DNA of 64,000 bases from Budorcas taxicolor (taxonomy: Eukaryota; Chordata; Mammalia; Artiodactyla; Bovidae). The first letter of the stretch is position 1. Each line of letters opens with the position of its first letter. The stretch covers positions 4,774,001 through 4,838,000 of the forward strand of contig NC_068920.1 of the NCBI RefSeq assembly GCF_023091745.1, read 5' to 3'. The position numbers and the translations under genes are program-made. Below, piece after piece: positions 33,715-46,359 of this stretch. Under the pieces are notes generated by a model. It was given only the letters and a program-made list of their open reading frames with translations. It did not search any database and had not been told where the DNA came from.

Positions 33715-35119
33715 CCGCCCAGGCTCAGCACAGCACGGAGAGCACCAGGCTTCCCAGGGCCCCGGGCTGTGGTCTGCAGCCCCACACACCCGGAGGCTGA
33801 CTCCGTGAGCGCCCAGAAGGTGCGTGACAGACGTCATTTCCCTAGTGCTCTCCCCACCAGCAGAGACGTGTGCAGGTGGTTGGGGCCTGCCCCTGCGTGT
33901 CTGGGCTGCCGCCCACAGCCTCCGCTCAGGGGAAGCAGCCCCTGTGCCAAGACCTGCAGGAGGCGCGGGGCGTCCCTGCCTGGAAGCCAAGTGCACAGTC
34001 CGCTTGGAAGCGAGCCTCCTTGGGAAGAGTCGAGGGAGCCAAGCCGCGTGCAGCTGCAATCCCTGCTTGGGCCGAGCCGAGTGTGCCTCCAGGACGGCAG
34101 AGCTCCAGCTCTGCTGAGAGGCCGGATCTAGTCAAGTGCCTTGCGCGAGGCTGCTCTGCCCTGGGCGAGACTTGCCCAGGCTTGCCTCGCTGCTAGGCTT
34201 GCTGCCCGGGAAGGAGCAGGCTGTGCGATGCTGGGAGAGGCCACTGGCGCCTTCCTGGCCTCAGCTCCACTCCTGCCTTGCCTTTGCATCTAGGCGCCGG
34301 GCGTCCTTGGGGAAGGCTTAGGAGCCGGTGGCTTGCACACTGCCAAGCCCTCCAGCAGTGAGGCCTCTCGTAGAGGGGAGGGGAGGGCAAGTGCAGGGCT
34401 CCTCCGGCGGGTGCTTGGCCGCACAGACTCAGCGCCGCACGGAGAGCACAAGGCTCCCAGGTCCCCTGGCTGTGGTCTGCAGCCCCACTCTCCCGGAGGC
34501 TGACTCCGTGGGCGGCCAGAAGGTGCCTGACAGACGTCATGTCCCTAGCGCTCTGCTCCCCAGCAGAGACGTGTGCAGGTGGTGGGGCCTGCCCCTGCGT
34601 GTCTGGGCTCCCGCCGGCAGCCCCAGCTCCAGGGAAGCAGCCCCTGAGCCAAGACCTGTAGGAGGCGCGGGGCGCCCCCGCCTGGAAGCCTAGTGCACAG
34701 CATGCGGGAAGCGAGCCTCCTCGGGAGAAGAGGAGGCAGCCCAGCTGCGTGCGTCTGCACTCACTCCTTGGGCGGAGCCCAGTGAGCCTCCAGTACGGCA
34801 GAGCTCCAGCTCTGCTCAGAGGCCCGATCTGGCAGAGTTGCTGGCGTGAGGCTGCTCGGCCCTTGGCGAGCCTTGCCCAGACTTGCCTCGCTGCTAGGCT
34901 TCCTGCCCGGGAAGGAGCAGGCTGCGCGAGACAGGCAGAAGCTCCTGGCGCCTTCCTGGCCTCAGCTCCACTCCTGCCTTGCCTTTGCACCTAGTCCCCA
35001 GGCGTCCTTGCGGAGTGCTTAGGGGCCGCTGGGTTGCACGCTGCCAAGCCCTCCAGCCGTGAGAGCTCTGTCATAGGGAAGGGAATGGCAAGTGCAGGGC
35101 TCCTGCAGCGGTCGCTTGG
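33715..35119 (+). repeat. Unit 25, Abeta-B2-G
   Basis: 1,405 bp. A half has G402 and G582, like unit 23. From here all tails are G-type. Confidence 0.95.
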
Positions 35120-36524
35120 CCGCCCAGACTCAGCACAGCACGGAGAGCACCAGGCTTCCCAGGGCCCCTGGCTGTGGTCTGCAGCCCCACACACCCGGAG
35201 GCTGACTCCGTGAGCGCCCAGAAGGTGCCTGACAGACGTCATTTCCCTAGTGCTCTCCCCACCGGCAGAGACGTGTGCAGGTGGTTGGGGCCTGCCCCTG
35301 CGTGTCTGGGCTGCCGCCCACAGCCTCCGCTCAGGGGAAGCAGCCCCTGTGCGAAGACCTGCAGGAGGCGCGGGGCGTCCCTGCCTGGAAGCCAAGTGCA
35401 CAGTCCGCTTGGAAGCGAGCCTCCTTGGGAAGAGTCGAGGGAGCCAAGCCGCGTGCAGCTGCAATCCCTGCTTGGGCCGAGCCGAGTGTGCCTCCAGGAC
35501 GGCAGAGCTCCAGCTCTGCTCAGAGGCCGGATCTAGTCAAGTGCCTTGCGCGAGGCTGCTCTGCCCTGGGCGAGACTTGCCCAGGCTTGCCTCGCTGCTA
35601 GGCTTGCTGCCCGGGAAGGAGCAGGCTGTGCGATGCTGGGAGAGGCCACTGGCGCCTTCCTGGCCTCAGCTCCACTCCTGCCTTGCCTTTGCATCTAGGC
35701 GCCGGGCGTCCTTGGGGAAGGCTTAGGAGCCGGGGGCTTGCACACTGCCAAGCCCTCCAGCAGTGAGGCCTCTCGTAGAGGGGAGGGGAGGGCAAGTGCA
35801 GGTCTCCTCCGGCGGGTGCTTGGCCGCCCAGACTCAGCGCCGCACGGAGAGCACAAGGCTCCCAGGTCCCCTGGCTGTGCTCTGCAGCCCCACACACCCG
35901 GAGGCTGACTCCGTGGGCGCCCAGAAGGTGACTGACAGACGTCATGTCCCTAGCGCTCTGCTCCCCAGCAGAGACGTGTGCAGGTGGTGGGGCCTGCCCC
36001 TGCGTGTCTGGGCTCCCGCCGGCAGCCCCAGCTCCAGGGAAGCAGCCCCTGAGCCAAGACCTGTAGGGGGCGCGGGGCGCCCCCGCCTGGAAGCCTAGTG
36101 CACAGCATGCGGGAAGCGAGCCTCCTCCGGAGAAGAGGAGTCAGCCCAGCTGCGTGCGTCTGCAATCACTCCTTGGGCGGAGCCCATTGATCCTCCAGTA
36201 CGGCAGAGCTCCAGCTCTGCTCAGAGGCCCGATCTGGCAGAGTTGCTGGCGTGAGGCTGCTCTGCCTTGGGCGAGCCTTGCCCAGACTTGCCTCGCTGCT
36301 AGGCTTCCTGCCCGGGAAGGAGCAGGCTGCGCGAGACAGGCAGACGCTCCTGGCGCCTTCCTGGCCTCAGTTCCACTCCTGCCTTGCCTTTGCACCTAGT
36401 CCCCAGGCGTCCTTGCGGAGGGCTTAGGGGCCGGTGGGTTGCCCGCTGCCAAGCCCTCCAGCCGTGAGAGCTCTGTCATAGGGAAGGGAATGGCAAGTGC
36501 AGGGCTCCTGCAGCGGTCGCTTGG
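35120..36524 (+). repeat. Unit 26, Agamma(G234)-B1-G
   Basis: 1,405 bp. G234 (TGCGAAGA) with C402. Its counterpart 8,430 bp on is unit 32. Confidence 0.95.
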
Positions 36525-37929
36525 CCGCCCAGGCTCAGCACAGCACGGAGAGCACCAGGCTTCCCAGGGCCCCGGGCTGTGGTCTGCAGCCCCACACACC
36601 CGGAGGCTGACTCCGTGAGCGCCCAGAAGGTGCCTGACAGACGTCATATCCCTAGTGCTCTCCCCACCGGCAGAGACGTGTGCAGGTGGTTGGGGCCTGC
36701 CCCTGCGTGTCTGGGCTGCCGCCCACAGCCTCCGCTCAGGGGAAGCAGCCCCTGTGCCAAGACCTGCAGGAGGCGCGGGGCGTCCCTGCCTGGAAGCCAA
36801 GTGCACAGTCCGCTTGGAAGCGAGCCTCCTTGGGAAGAGTCGAGGGAGCCAAGCCGCGTGCAGCTGCAATCCCTGCTTGGGCCGAGCCGAGTGTGCCTCC
36901 AGGACGGCAGAGCTCCAGCTCTGCTGAGAGGCCGGATCTAGTCAAGTGCCTTGCGCGAGGCTGCTCTGCCCTGGGCGAGACTTGCCCAGGCTTGCCTCGC
37001 TGCTAGGCTTGCTGCCCGGGAAGGAGCAGGCTGTGCGATGCTGGGAGAGGCCACTGGCGCCTTCCTGGCCTCAGCTCCACTCCTGCCTTGCCTTTGCATC
37101 TAGGCCCCGGGCGTCCTTGGGGAAGGCTTAGGAGCCGGTGGCTTGCACACTGCCAAGCCCTCCAGCAGTGAGGCCTCTCGTAGAGGGGAGGGGAGGGCAA
37201 GTGCAGGGCTCCTCCGGCGGGTGCTTGGCCGCACAGACTCAGCGCCGCACGGAGAGCACAAGGCTCCCAGGTCCCCTGGCTGTGGTCTGCAGCCCCACTC
37301 TCCCGGAGGCTGACTCCGTGGGCGGCCAGAAGGTGCCTGACAGACGTCATGTCCCTAGCGCTCTGCTCCCCAGCAGAGACGTGTGCAGGTGGTGGGGCCT
37401 GCCCCTGCGTGTCTGGGCTCCCGCCGGCAGCCCCAGCTCCAGGGAAGCAGCCCCTGAGCCAAGACCTGTAGGAGGCGCGGGGCGCCCCCGCCTGGAAGCC
37501 TAGTGCACAGCATGCGGGAAGCGAGCCTCCTCGGGAGAAGAGGAGGCAGCCCAGCTGCGTGCGTCTGCACTCACTCCTTGGGCGGAGCCCAGTGAGCCTC
37601 CAGTACGGCAGAGCTCCAGCTCTGCTCAGAGGCCCGATCTGGCAGAGTTGCTGGCGTGAGGCTGCTCGGCCCTTGGCGAGCCTTGCCCAGACTTGCCTCG
37701 CTGCTAGGCTTCCTGCCCGGGAAGGAGCAGGCTGCGCGAGACAGGCAGAAGCTCCTGGCGCCTTCCTGGCCTCAGCTCCACTCCTGCCTTGCCTTTGCAC
37801 CTAGTCCCCAGGCGTCCTTGCGGAGTGCTTAGGGGCCGCTGGGTTGCACGCTGCCAAGCCCTCCAGCCGTGAGAGCTCTGTCATAGGGAAGGGAATGGCA
37901 AGTGCAGGGCTCCTGCAGCGGTCGCTTGG
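36525..37929 (+). repeat. Unit 27, Agamma(A124)-B2-G
   Basis: 1,405 bp. A124 (CATATCCC) with G402. Counterpart: unit 33. Confidence 0.95.
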
Positions 37930-39334
37930 CCGCCCAGACTCAGCACAGCACGGAGAGCACCAGGCTTCCCAGGGCCCCTGGCTGTGGTCTGCAGCCCCAC
38001 ACACCCGGAGGCTGACTCCGTGAGCGCCCAGAAGGTGCCTGACAGACGTCATTTCCCTAGTGCTCTCCCCACCGGCAGAGACGTGTGCAGGTGGTTGGGG
38101 CCTGCCCCTGCGTGTCTGGGCTGCCGCCCACAGCCTCCGCTCAGGGGAAGCAGCCCCTGTGCGAAGACCTGCAGGAGGCGCGGGGCGTCCCTGCCTGGAA
38201 GCCAAGTGCACAGTCCGCTTGGAAGCGAGCCTCCTTGGGAAGAGTCGAGGGAGCCAAGCCGCGTGCAGCTGCAATCCCTGCTTGGGCCGAGCCGAGTGTG
38301 CCTCCAGGACGGCAGAGCTCCAGCTCTGCTGAGAGGCCGGATCTAGTCAAGTGCCTTGCGCGAGGCTGCTCTGCCCTGGGCGAGACTTGCCCAGGCTTGC
38401 CTCGCTGCTAGGCTTGCTGCCCGGGAAGGAGCAGGCTGTGCGATGCTGGGAGAGGCCACTGGCGCCTTCCTGGCCTCAGCTCCACTCCTGCCTTGCCTTT
38501 GCATCTAGGCGCCGGGCGTCCTTGGGGAAGGCTTAGGAGCCGGGGGCTTGCACACTGCCAAGCCCTCCAGCAGTGAGGCCTCTCGTAGAGGGGAGGGGAG
38601 GGCAAGTGCAGGTCTCCTCCGGCGGGTGCTTGGCCGCCCAGACTCAGCGCCGCACGGAGAGCACAAGGCTCCCAGGTCCCCTGGCTGTGCTCTGCAGCCC
38701 CACACACCCGGAGGCTGACTCCGTGGGCGCCCAGAAGGTGACTGACAGACGTCATGTCCCTAGCGCTCTGCTCCCCAGCAGAGACGTGTGCAGGTGGTGG
38801 GGCCTGCCCCTGCGTGTCTGGGCTCCCGCCGGCAGCCCCAGCTCCAGGGAAGCAGCCCCTGAGCCAAGACCTGTAGGGGGCGCGGGGCGCCCCCGCCTGG
38901 AAGCCTAGTGCACAGCATGCGGGAAGCGAGCCTCCTCCGGAGAAGAGGAGTCAGCCCAGCTGCGTGCGTCTGCAATCACTCCTTGGGCGGAGCCCATTGA
39001 TCCTCCAGTACGGCAGAGCTCCAGCTCTGCTCAGAGGCCCGATCTGGCAGAGTTGCTGGCGTGAGGCTGCTCTGCCTTGGGCGAGCCTTGCCCAGACTTG
39101 CCTCGCTGCTAGGCTTCCTGCCCGGGAAGGAGCAGGCTGCGCGAGACAGGCAGACGCTCCTGGCGCCTTCCTGGCCTCAGTTCCACTCCTGCCTTGCCTT
39201 TGCACCTAGTCCCCAGGCGTCCTTGCGGAGGGCTTAGGGGCCGGTGGGTTGCCCGCTGCCAAGCCCTCCAGCCGTGAGAGCTCTGTCATAGGGAAGGGAA
39301 TGGCAAGTGCAGGGCTCCTGCAGCGGTCGCTTGG
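37930..39334 (+). repeat. Unit 28, Agamma(G234, G402)-B1-G
   Basis: 1,405 bp. G234 combined with G402. Counterparts: units 34 and 38. Confidence 0.95.
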
Positions 39335-40739
39335 CCGCCCAGGCTCAGCACAGCACGGAGAGCACCAGGCTTCCCAGGGCCCCGGGCTGTGGTCTGCAGC
39401 CCCACACACCCGGAGGCTGACTCCGTGAGCGCCCAGAAGGTGCCTGACAGACGTCATTTCCCTAGTGCTCTCCCCACCAGCAGAGACGTGTGCAGGTGGT
39501 TGGGGCCTGCCCCTGCGTGTCTGGGCTGCCGCCCACAGCCTCCGCTCAGGGGAAGCAGCCCCTGTGCCAAGACCTGCAGGAGGCGCGGGGCGTCCCTGCC
39601 TGGAAGCCAAGTGCACAGTCCGCTTGGAAGCGAGCCTCCTTGGGAAGAGTCGAGGGAGCCAAGCCGCGTGCAGCTGCAATCCCTGCTTGGGCCGAGCCGA
39701 GTGTGCCTCCAGGACGGGAGAGCTCCAGCTCTGCTGAGAGGCCGGATCTAGTCAAGTGCCTTGCGCGAGGCTGCTCTGCCCTGGGCGAGACTTGCCCAGG
39801 CTTGCCTCGCTGCTAGGCTTGCTGCCCGGGAAGGAGCAGGCTGTGCGATGCTGGGAGAGGCCACTGGCGCCTTCCTGGCCTCAGCTCCACTCCTGCCTTG
39901 CCTTTGCATCTAGGCCCCGGGCGTCCTTGGGGAAGGCTTAGGAGCCGGTGGCTTGCACACTGCCAAGCCCTCCAGCAGTGAGGCCTCTCGTAGAGGGGAG
40001 GGGAGGGCAAGTGCAGGGCTCCTCCGGCGGGTGCTTGGCCGCACAGACTCAGCGCCGCACGGAGAGCACAAGGCTCCCAGGTCCCCTGGCTGTGGTCTGC
40101 AGCCCCACTCTCCCGGAGGCTGACTCCGTGGGCGGCCAGAAGGTGCCTGACAGACGTCATGTCCCTAGCGCTCTGCTCCCCAGCAGAGACGTGTGCAGGT
40201 GGTGGGGCCTGCCCCTGCGTGTCTGGGCTCCCGCCGGCAGCCCCAGCTCCAGGGAAGCAGCCCCTGAGCCAAGACCTGTAGGAGGCGCGGGGCGCCCCCG
40301 CCTGGAAGCCTAGTGCACAGCATGCGGGAAGCGAGCCTCCTCGGGAGAAGAGGAGGCAGCCCAGCTGCGTGCGTCTGCACTCACTCCTTGGGCGGAGCCC
40401 AGTGAGCCTCCAGTACGGCAGAGCTCCAGCTCTGCTCAGAGGCCCGATCTGGCAGAGTTGCTGGCGTGAGGCTGCTCGGCCCTTGGCGAGCCTTGCCCAG
40501 ACTTGCCTCGCTGCTAGGCTTCCTGCCCGGGAAGGAGCAGGCTGCGCGAGACAGGCAGAAGCTCCTGGCGCCTTCCTGGCCTCAGCTCCACTCCTGCCTT
40601 GCCTTTGCACCTAGTCCCCAGGCGTCCTTGCGGAGGGCTTAGGGGCCGCTGGGTTGCACGCTGCCAAGCCCTCCAGCCGTGAGAGCTCTGTCATAGGGAA
40701 GGGAATGGCAAGTGCAGGGCTCCTGCAGCGGTCGCTTGG
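39335..40739 (+). repeat. Unit 29, A(C110, A145, G384, G402)-B2-G
   Basis: 1,405 bp. G at o1302 near the end, as in unit 23 and unlike most B2 halves. Counterpart: unit 35. Confidence 0.95.
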
Positions 40740-42144
40740 CCGCCCAGACTCAGCACAGCACGGAGAGCACCAGGCTTCCCAGGGCCCCTGGCTGTGGTCT
40801 GCAGCCCCACACACCCGGAGGCTGACTCCGTGAGGGCCCAGAAGGTGCCTGACAGACGTCATTTCCCTAGTGCTCTCCCCACCGGCAGAGACGTGTGCAG
40901 GTGGTTGGGGCCTGCCCCTGCGTGTCTGGGCTGCCGCCCACAGCCTCCGCTCAGGGGAAGCAGCCCCTGTGCCAAGACCTGCAGGAGGCGCGGGGCGTCC
41001 CTGCCTGGAAGCCAAGTGCACAGTCCGCTTGGAAGCGAGCCTCCTTGGGAAGAGTCGAGGGAGCCAAGCCGCGTGCAGCTGCAATCCCTGCTTGGGCCGA
41101 GCCGAGTGTGCCTCCAGGACGGCAGAGCTCCAGCTCTGCTCAGAGGCCGGATCTAGTCAAGTGCCTTGCGCGAGGCTGCTCTGCCCTGGGCGAGACTTGC
41201 CCAGGCTTGCCTCACTGCTAGGCTTGCTGCCCGGGAAGGAGCAGGCTGTGCGATGCTGGGAGAGGCCACTGGCGCCTTCCTGGCCTCAGCTCCACTCCTG
41301 CCTTGCCTTTGCATCTAGGCGCCGGGCGTCCTTGGGGAAGGCTTAGGAGCCGGGGGCTTGCACACTGCCAAGCCCTCCAGCAGTGAGGCCTCTCGTAGAG
41401 GGGAGGGGAGGGCAAGTGCAGGTCTCCTCCGGCGGGTGCTTGGCCGCCCAGACTCAGCGCCGCACGGAGAGCACAAGGCTCCCAGGTCCCCTGGCTGTGC
41501 TCTGCAGCCCCACACACCCGGAGGCTGACTCCGTGGGCGCCCAGAAGGTGACTGACAGACGTCATGTCCCTAGCGCTCTGCTCCCCAGCAGAGACGTGTG
41601 CAGGTGGTGGGGCCTGCCCCTGCGTGTCTGGGCTCCCGCCGGCAGCCCCAGCTCCAGGGAAGCAGCCCCTGAGCCAAGACCTGTAGGGGGCGCGGGGCGC
41701 CCCCGCCTGGAAGCCTAGTGCACAGCATGCGGGAAGCGAGCCTCCTCCGGAGAAGAGGAGTCAGCCCAGCTGCGTGCGTCTGCAATCACTCCTTGGGCGG
41801 AGCCCATTGATCCTCCAGTACGGCAGAGCTCCAGCTCTGCTCAGAGGCCCGATCTGGCAGAGTTGCTGGCGTGAGGCTGCTCTGCCTTGGGCGAGCCTTG
41901 CCCAGACTTGCCTCGCTGCTAGGCTTCCTGCCCGGGAAGGAGCAGGCTGCGCGAGACAGGCAGACGCTCCTGGCGCCTTCCTGGCCTCAGTTCCACTCCT
42001 GCCTTGCCTTTGCACCTAGTCCCCAGGCGTCCTTGCGGAGGGCTTAGGGGCCGGTGGGTTGCCCGCTGCCAAGCCCTCCAGCCGTGAGAGCTCTGTCATA
42101 GGGAAGGGAATGGCAAGTGCAGGGCTCCTGCAGCGGTCGCTTGG
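40740..42144 (+). repeat. Unit 30, Agamma(G96)-B1-G
   Basis: 1,405 bp. G96 at 40835, exactly 8,430 bp after the same variant in unit 24. Private A at 41214 turns a CpG into CpA. Confidence 0.95.
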
Positions 42145-43549
42145 CCGCCCAGGCTCAGCACAGCACGGAGAGCACCAGGCTTCCCAGGGCCCCGGGCTGT
42201 GGTCTGCAGCCCCACACACCCGGAGGCTGACTCCGTGAGCGCCCAGAAGGTGCCTGACAGACGTCATTTCCCTAGTGCTCTCCCCACCAGCAGAGACGTG
42301 TGCAGGTGGTTGGGGCCTGCCCCTGCGTGTCTGGGCTGCCGCCCACAGCCTCCGCTCAGGGGAAGCAGCCCCTGTGCCAAGACCTGCAGGAGGCGCGGGG
42401 CGTCCCTGCCTGGAAGCCAAGTGCACAGTCCGCTTGGAAGCGAGCCTCCTTGGGAAGAGTCGAGGGAGCCAAGCCGCGTGCAGCTGCAATCCCTGCTTGG
42501 GCCGAGCCGAGTGTGCCTCCAGGACGGCAGAGCTCCAGCTCTGCTCAGAGGCCGGATCTAGTCAAGTGCCTTGCGCGAGGCTGCTCTGCCCTGGGCGAGA
42601 CTTGCCCAGGCTTGCCTCGCTGCTAGGCTTGCTGCCCGGGAAGGAGCAGGCTGTGCGATGCTGGGAGAGGCCACTGGCGCCTTCCTGGCCTCAGCTCCAC
42701 TCCTGCCTTGCCTTTGCATCTAGGCCCCGGGCGTCCTTGGGGAAGGCTTAGGAGCCGGTGGCTTGCACACTGCCAAGCCCTCCAGCAGTGAGGCCTCTCG
42801 TAGAGGGGAGGGGAGGGCAAGTGCAGGGCTCCTCCGGCGGGTGCTTGGCCGCACAGACTCAGCGCCGCACGGAGAGCACAAGGCTCCCAGGTCCCCTGGC
42901 TGTGGTCTGCAGCCCCACTCTCCCGGAGGCTGACTCCGTGGGCGGCCAGAAGGTGCCTGACAGACGTCATGTCCCTAGCGCTCTGCTCCCCAGCAGAGAC
43001 GTGTGCAGGTGGTGGGGCCTGCCCCTGCGTGTCTGGGCTCCCGCCGGCAGCCCCAGCTCCAGGGAAGCAGCCCCTGAGCCAAGACCTGTAGGAGGCGCGG
43101 GGCGCCCCCGCCTGGAAGCCTAGTGCACAGCATGCGGGAAGCGAGCCTCCTCGGGAGAAGAGGAGGCAGCCCAGCTGCGTGCGTCTGCACTCACTCCTTG
43201 GGCGGAGCCCAGTGAGCCTCCAGTACGGCAGAGCTCCAGCTCTGCTCAGAGGCCCGATCTGGCAGAGTTGCTGGCGTGAGGCTGCTCGGCCCTTGGCGAG
43301 CCTTGCCCAGACTTGCCTCGCTGCTAGGCTTCCTGCCCGGGAAGGAGCAGGCTGCGCGAGACAGGCAGAAGCTCCTGGCGCCTTCCTGGCCTCAGCTCCA
43401 CTCCTGCCTTGCCTTTGCACCTAGTCCCCAGGCGTCCTTGCGGAGTGCTTAGGGGCCGCTGGGTTGCACGCTGCCAAGCCCTCCAGCCGTGAGAGCTCTG
43501 TCATAGGGAAGGGAATGGCAAGTGCAGGGCTCCTGCAGCGGTCGCTTGG
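42145..43549 (+). repeat. Unit 31, A(C110, A145)-B2-G
   Basis: 1,405 bp. C384 and C402. Confidence 0.95.
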
Positions 43550-44954
43550 CCGCCCAGACTCAGCACAGCACGGAGAGCACCAGGCTTCCCAGGGCCCCTG
43601 GCTGTGGTCTGCAGCCCCACACACCCGGAGGCTGACTCCGTGAGCGCCCAGAAGGTGCCTGACAGACGTCATTTCCCTAGTGCTCTCCCCACCGGCAGAG
43701 ACGTGTGCAGGTGGTTGGGGCCTGCCCCTGCGTGTCTGGGCTGCCGCCCACAGCCTCCGCTCAGGGGAAGCAGCCCCTGTGCGAAGACCTGCAGGAGGCG
43801 CGGGGCGTCCCTGCCTGGAAGCCAAGTGCACAGTCCGCTTGGAAGCGAGCCTCCTTGGGAAGAGTCGAGGGAGCCAAGCCGCGTGCAGCTGCAATCCCTG
43901 CTTGGGCCGAGCCGAGTGTGCCTCCAGGACGGCAGAGCTCCAGCTCTGCTCAGAGGCCGGATCTAGTCAAGTGCCTTGCGCGAGGCTGCTCTGCCCTGGG
44001 CGAGACTTGCCCAGGCTTGCCTCGCTGCTAGGCTTGCTGCCCGGGAAGGAGCAGGCTGTGCGATGCTGGGAGAGGCCACTGGCGCCTTCCTGGCCTCAGC
44101 TCCACTCCTGCCTTGCCTTTGCATCTAGGCGCCGGGCGTCCTTGGGGAAGGCTTAGGAGCCGGGGGCTTGCACACTGCCAAGCCCTCCAGCAGTGAGGCC
44201 TCTCGTAGAGGGGAGGGGAGGGCAAGTGCAGGTCTCCTCCGGCGGGTGCTTGGCCGCCCAGACTCAGCGCCGCACGGAGAGCACAAGGCTCCCAGGTCCC
44301 CTGGCTGTGCTCTGCAGCCCCACACACCCGGAGGCTGACTCCGTGGGCGCCCAGAAGGTGACTGACAGACGTCATGTCCCTAGCGCTCTGCTCCCCAGCA
44401 GAGACGTGTGCAGGTGGTGGGGCCTGCCCCTGCGTGTCTGGGCTCCCGCCGGCAGCCCCAGCTCCAGGGAAGCAGCCCCTGAGCCAAGACCTGTAGGGGG
44501 CGCGGGGCGCCCCCGCCTGGAAGCCTAGTGCACAGCATGCGGGAAGCGAGCCTCCTCCGGAGAAGAGGAGTCAGCCCAGCTGCGTGCGTCTGCAATCACT
44601 CCTTGGGCGGAGCCCATTGATCCTCCAGTACGGCAGAGCTCCAGCTCTGCTCAGAGGCCCGATCTGGCAGAGTTGCTGGCGTGAGGCTGCTCTGCCTTGG
44701 GCGAGCCTTGCCCAGACTTGCCTCGCTGCTAGGCTTCCTGCCCGGGAAGGAGCAGGCTGCGCGAGACAGGCAGACGCTCCTGGCGCCTTCCTGGCCTCAG
44801 TTCCACTCCTGCCTTGCCTTTGCACCTAGTCCCCAGGCGTCCTTGCGGAGGGCTTAGGGGCCGGTGGGTTGCCCGCTGCCAAGCCCTCCAGCCGTGAGAG
44901 CTCTGTCATAGGGAAGGGAATGGCAAGTGCAGGGCTCCTGCAGCGGTCGCTTGG
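43550..44954 (+). repeat. Unit 32, Agamma(G234)-B1-G
   Basis: 1,405 bp. Same marker set as unit 26. Confidence 0.95.
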
Positions 44955-46359
44955 CCGCCCAGGCTCAGCACAGCACGGAGAGCACCAGGCTTCCCAGGGC
45001 CCCGGGCTGTGGTCTGCAGCCCCACACACCCGGAGGCTGACTCCGTGAGCGCCCAGAAGGTGCCTGACAGACGTCATATCCCTAGTGCTCTCCCCACCGG
45101 CAGAGACGTGTGCAGGTGGTTGGGGCCTGCCCCTGCGTGTCTGGGCTGCCGCCCACAGCCTCCGCTCAGGGGAAGCAGCCCCTGTGCCAAGACCTGCAGG
45201 AGGCGCGGGGCGTCCCTGCCTGGAAGCCAAGTGCACAGTCCGCTTGGAAGCGAGCCTCCTTGGGAAGAGTCGAGGGAGCCAAGCCGCGTGCAGCTGCAAT
45301 CCCTGCTTGGGCCGAGCCGAGTGTGCCTCCAGGACGGCAGAGCTCCAGCTCTGCTCAGAGGCCGGATCTAGTCAAGTGCCTTGCGCGAGGCTGCTCTGCC
45401 CTGGGCGAGACTTGCCCAGGCTTGCCTCGCTGCTAGGCTTGCTGCCCGGGAAGGAGCAGGCTGTGCGATGCTGGGAGAGGCCACTGGCGCCTTCCTGGCC
45501 TCAGCTCCACTCCTGCCTTGCCTTTGCATCTAGGCCCCGGGCGTCCTTGGGGAAGGCTTAGGAGCCGGTGGCTTGCACACTGCCAAGCCCTCCAGCAGTG
45601 AGGCCTCTCGTAGAGGGGAGGGGAGGGCAAGTGCAGGGCTCCTCCGGCGGGTGCTTGGCCGCACAGACTCAGCGCCGCACGGAGAGCACAAGGCTCCCAG
45701 GTCCCCTGGCTGTGGTCTGCAGCCCCACTCTCCCGGAGGCTGACTCCGTGGGCGGCCAGAAGGTGCCTGACAGACGTCATGTCCCTAGCGCTCTGCTCCC
45801 CAGCAGAGACGTGTGCAGGTGGTGGGGCCTGCCCCTGCGTGTCTGGGCTCCCGCCGGCAGCCCCAGCTCCAGGGAAGCAGCCCCTGAGCCAAGACCTGTA
45901 GGAGGCGCGGGGCGCCCCCGCCTGGAAGCCTAGTGCACAGCATGCGGGAAGCGAGCCTCCTCGGGAGAAGAGGAGGCAGCCCAGCTGCGTGCGTCTGCAC
46001 TCACTCCTTGGGCGGAGCCCAGTGAGCCTCCAGTACGGCAGAGCTCCAGCTCTGCTCAGAGGCCCGATCTGGCAGAGTTGCTGGCGTGAGGCTGCTCGGC
46101 CCTTGGCGAGCCTTGCCCAGACTTGCCTCGCTGCTAGGCTTCCTGCCCGGGAAGGAGCAGGCTGCGCGAGACAGGCAGAAGCTCCTGGCGCCTTCCTGGC
46201 CTCAGCTCCACTCCTGCCTTGCCTTTGCACCTAGTCCCCAGGCGTCCTTGCGGAGTGCTTAGGGGCCGCTGGGTTGCACGCTGCCAAGCCCTCCAGCCGT
46301 GAGAGCTCTGTCATAGGGAAGGGAATGGCAAGTGCAGGGCTCCTGCAGCGGTCGCTTGG
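44955..46359 (+). repeat. Unit 33, Agamma(A124)-B2-G
   Basis: 1,405 bp. A124 with C402. Confidence 0.95.

Larger units (their letters stand above)
30905..35119 (+). repeat. Transition block, units 23-25
   Basis: Unit 23 holds a divergent B2 half with private substitutions. Unit 24 has a B1 half with right-type C1324 (33633) but a middle-type T-tail (33665). Unit 25 is Abeta-B2-G. The T-tail seen at 33665 is the last in the window; units 25-45 all have the G-tail. This block therefore marks the change from the 4,215-bp to the 2,810-bp order. Confidence 0.78.
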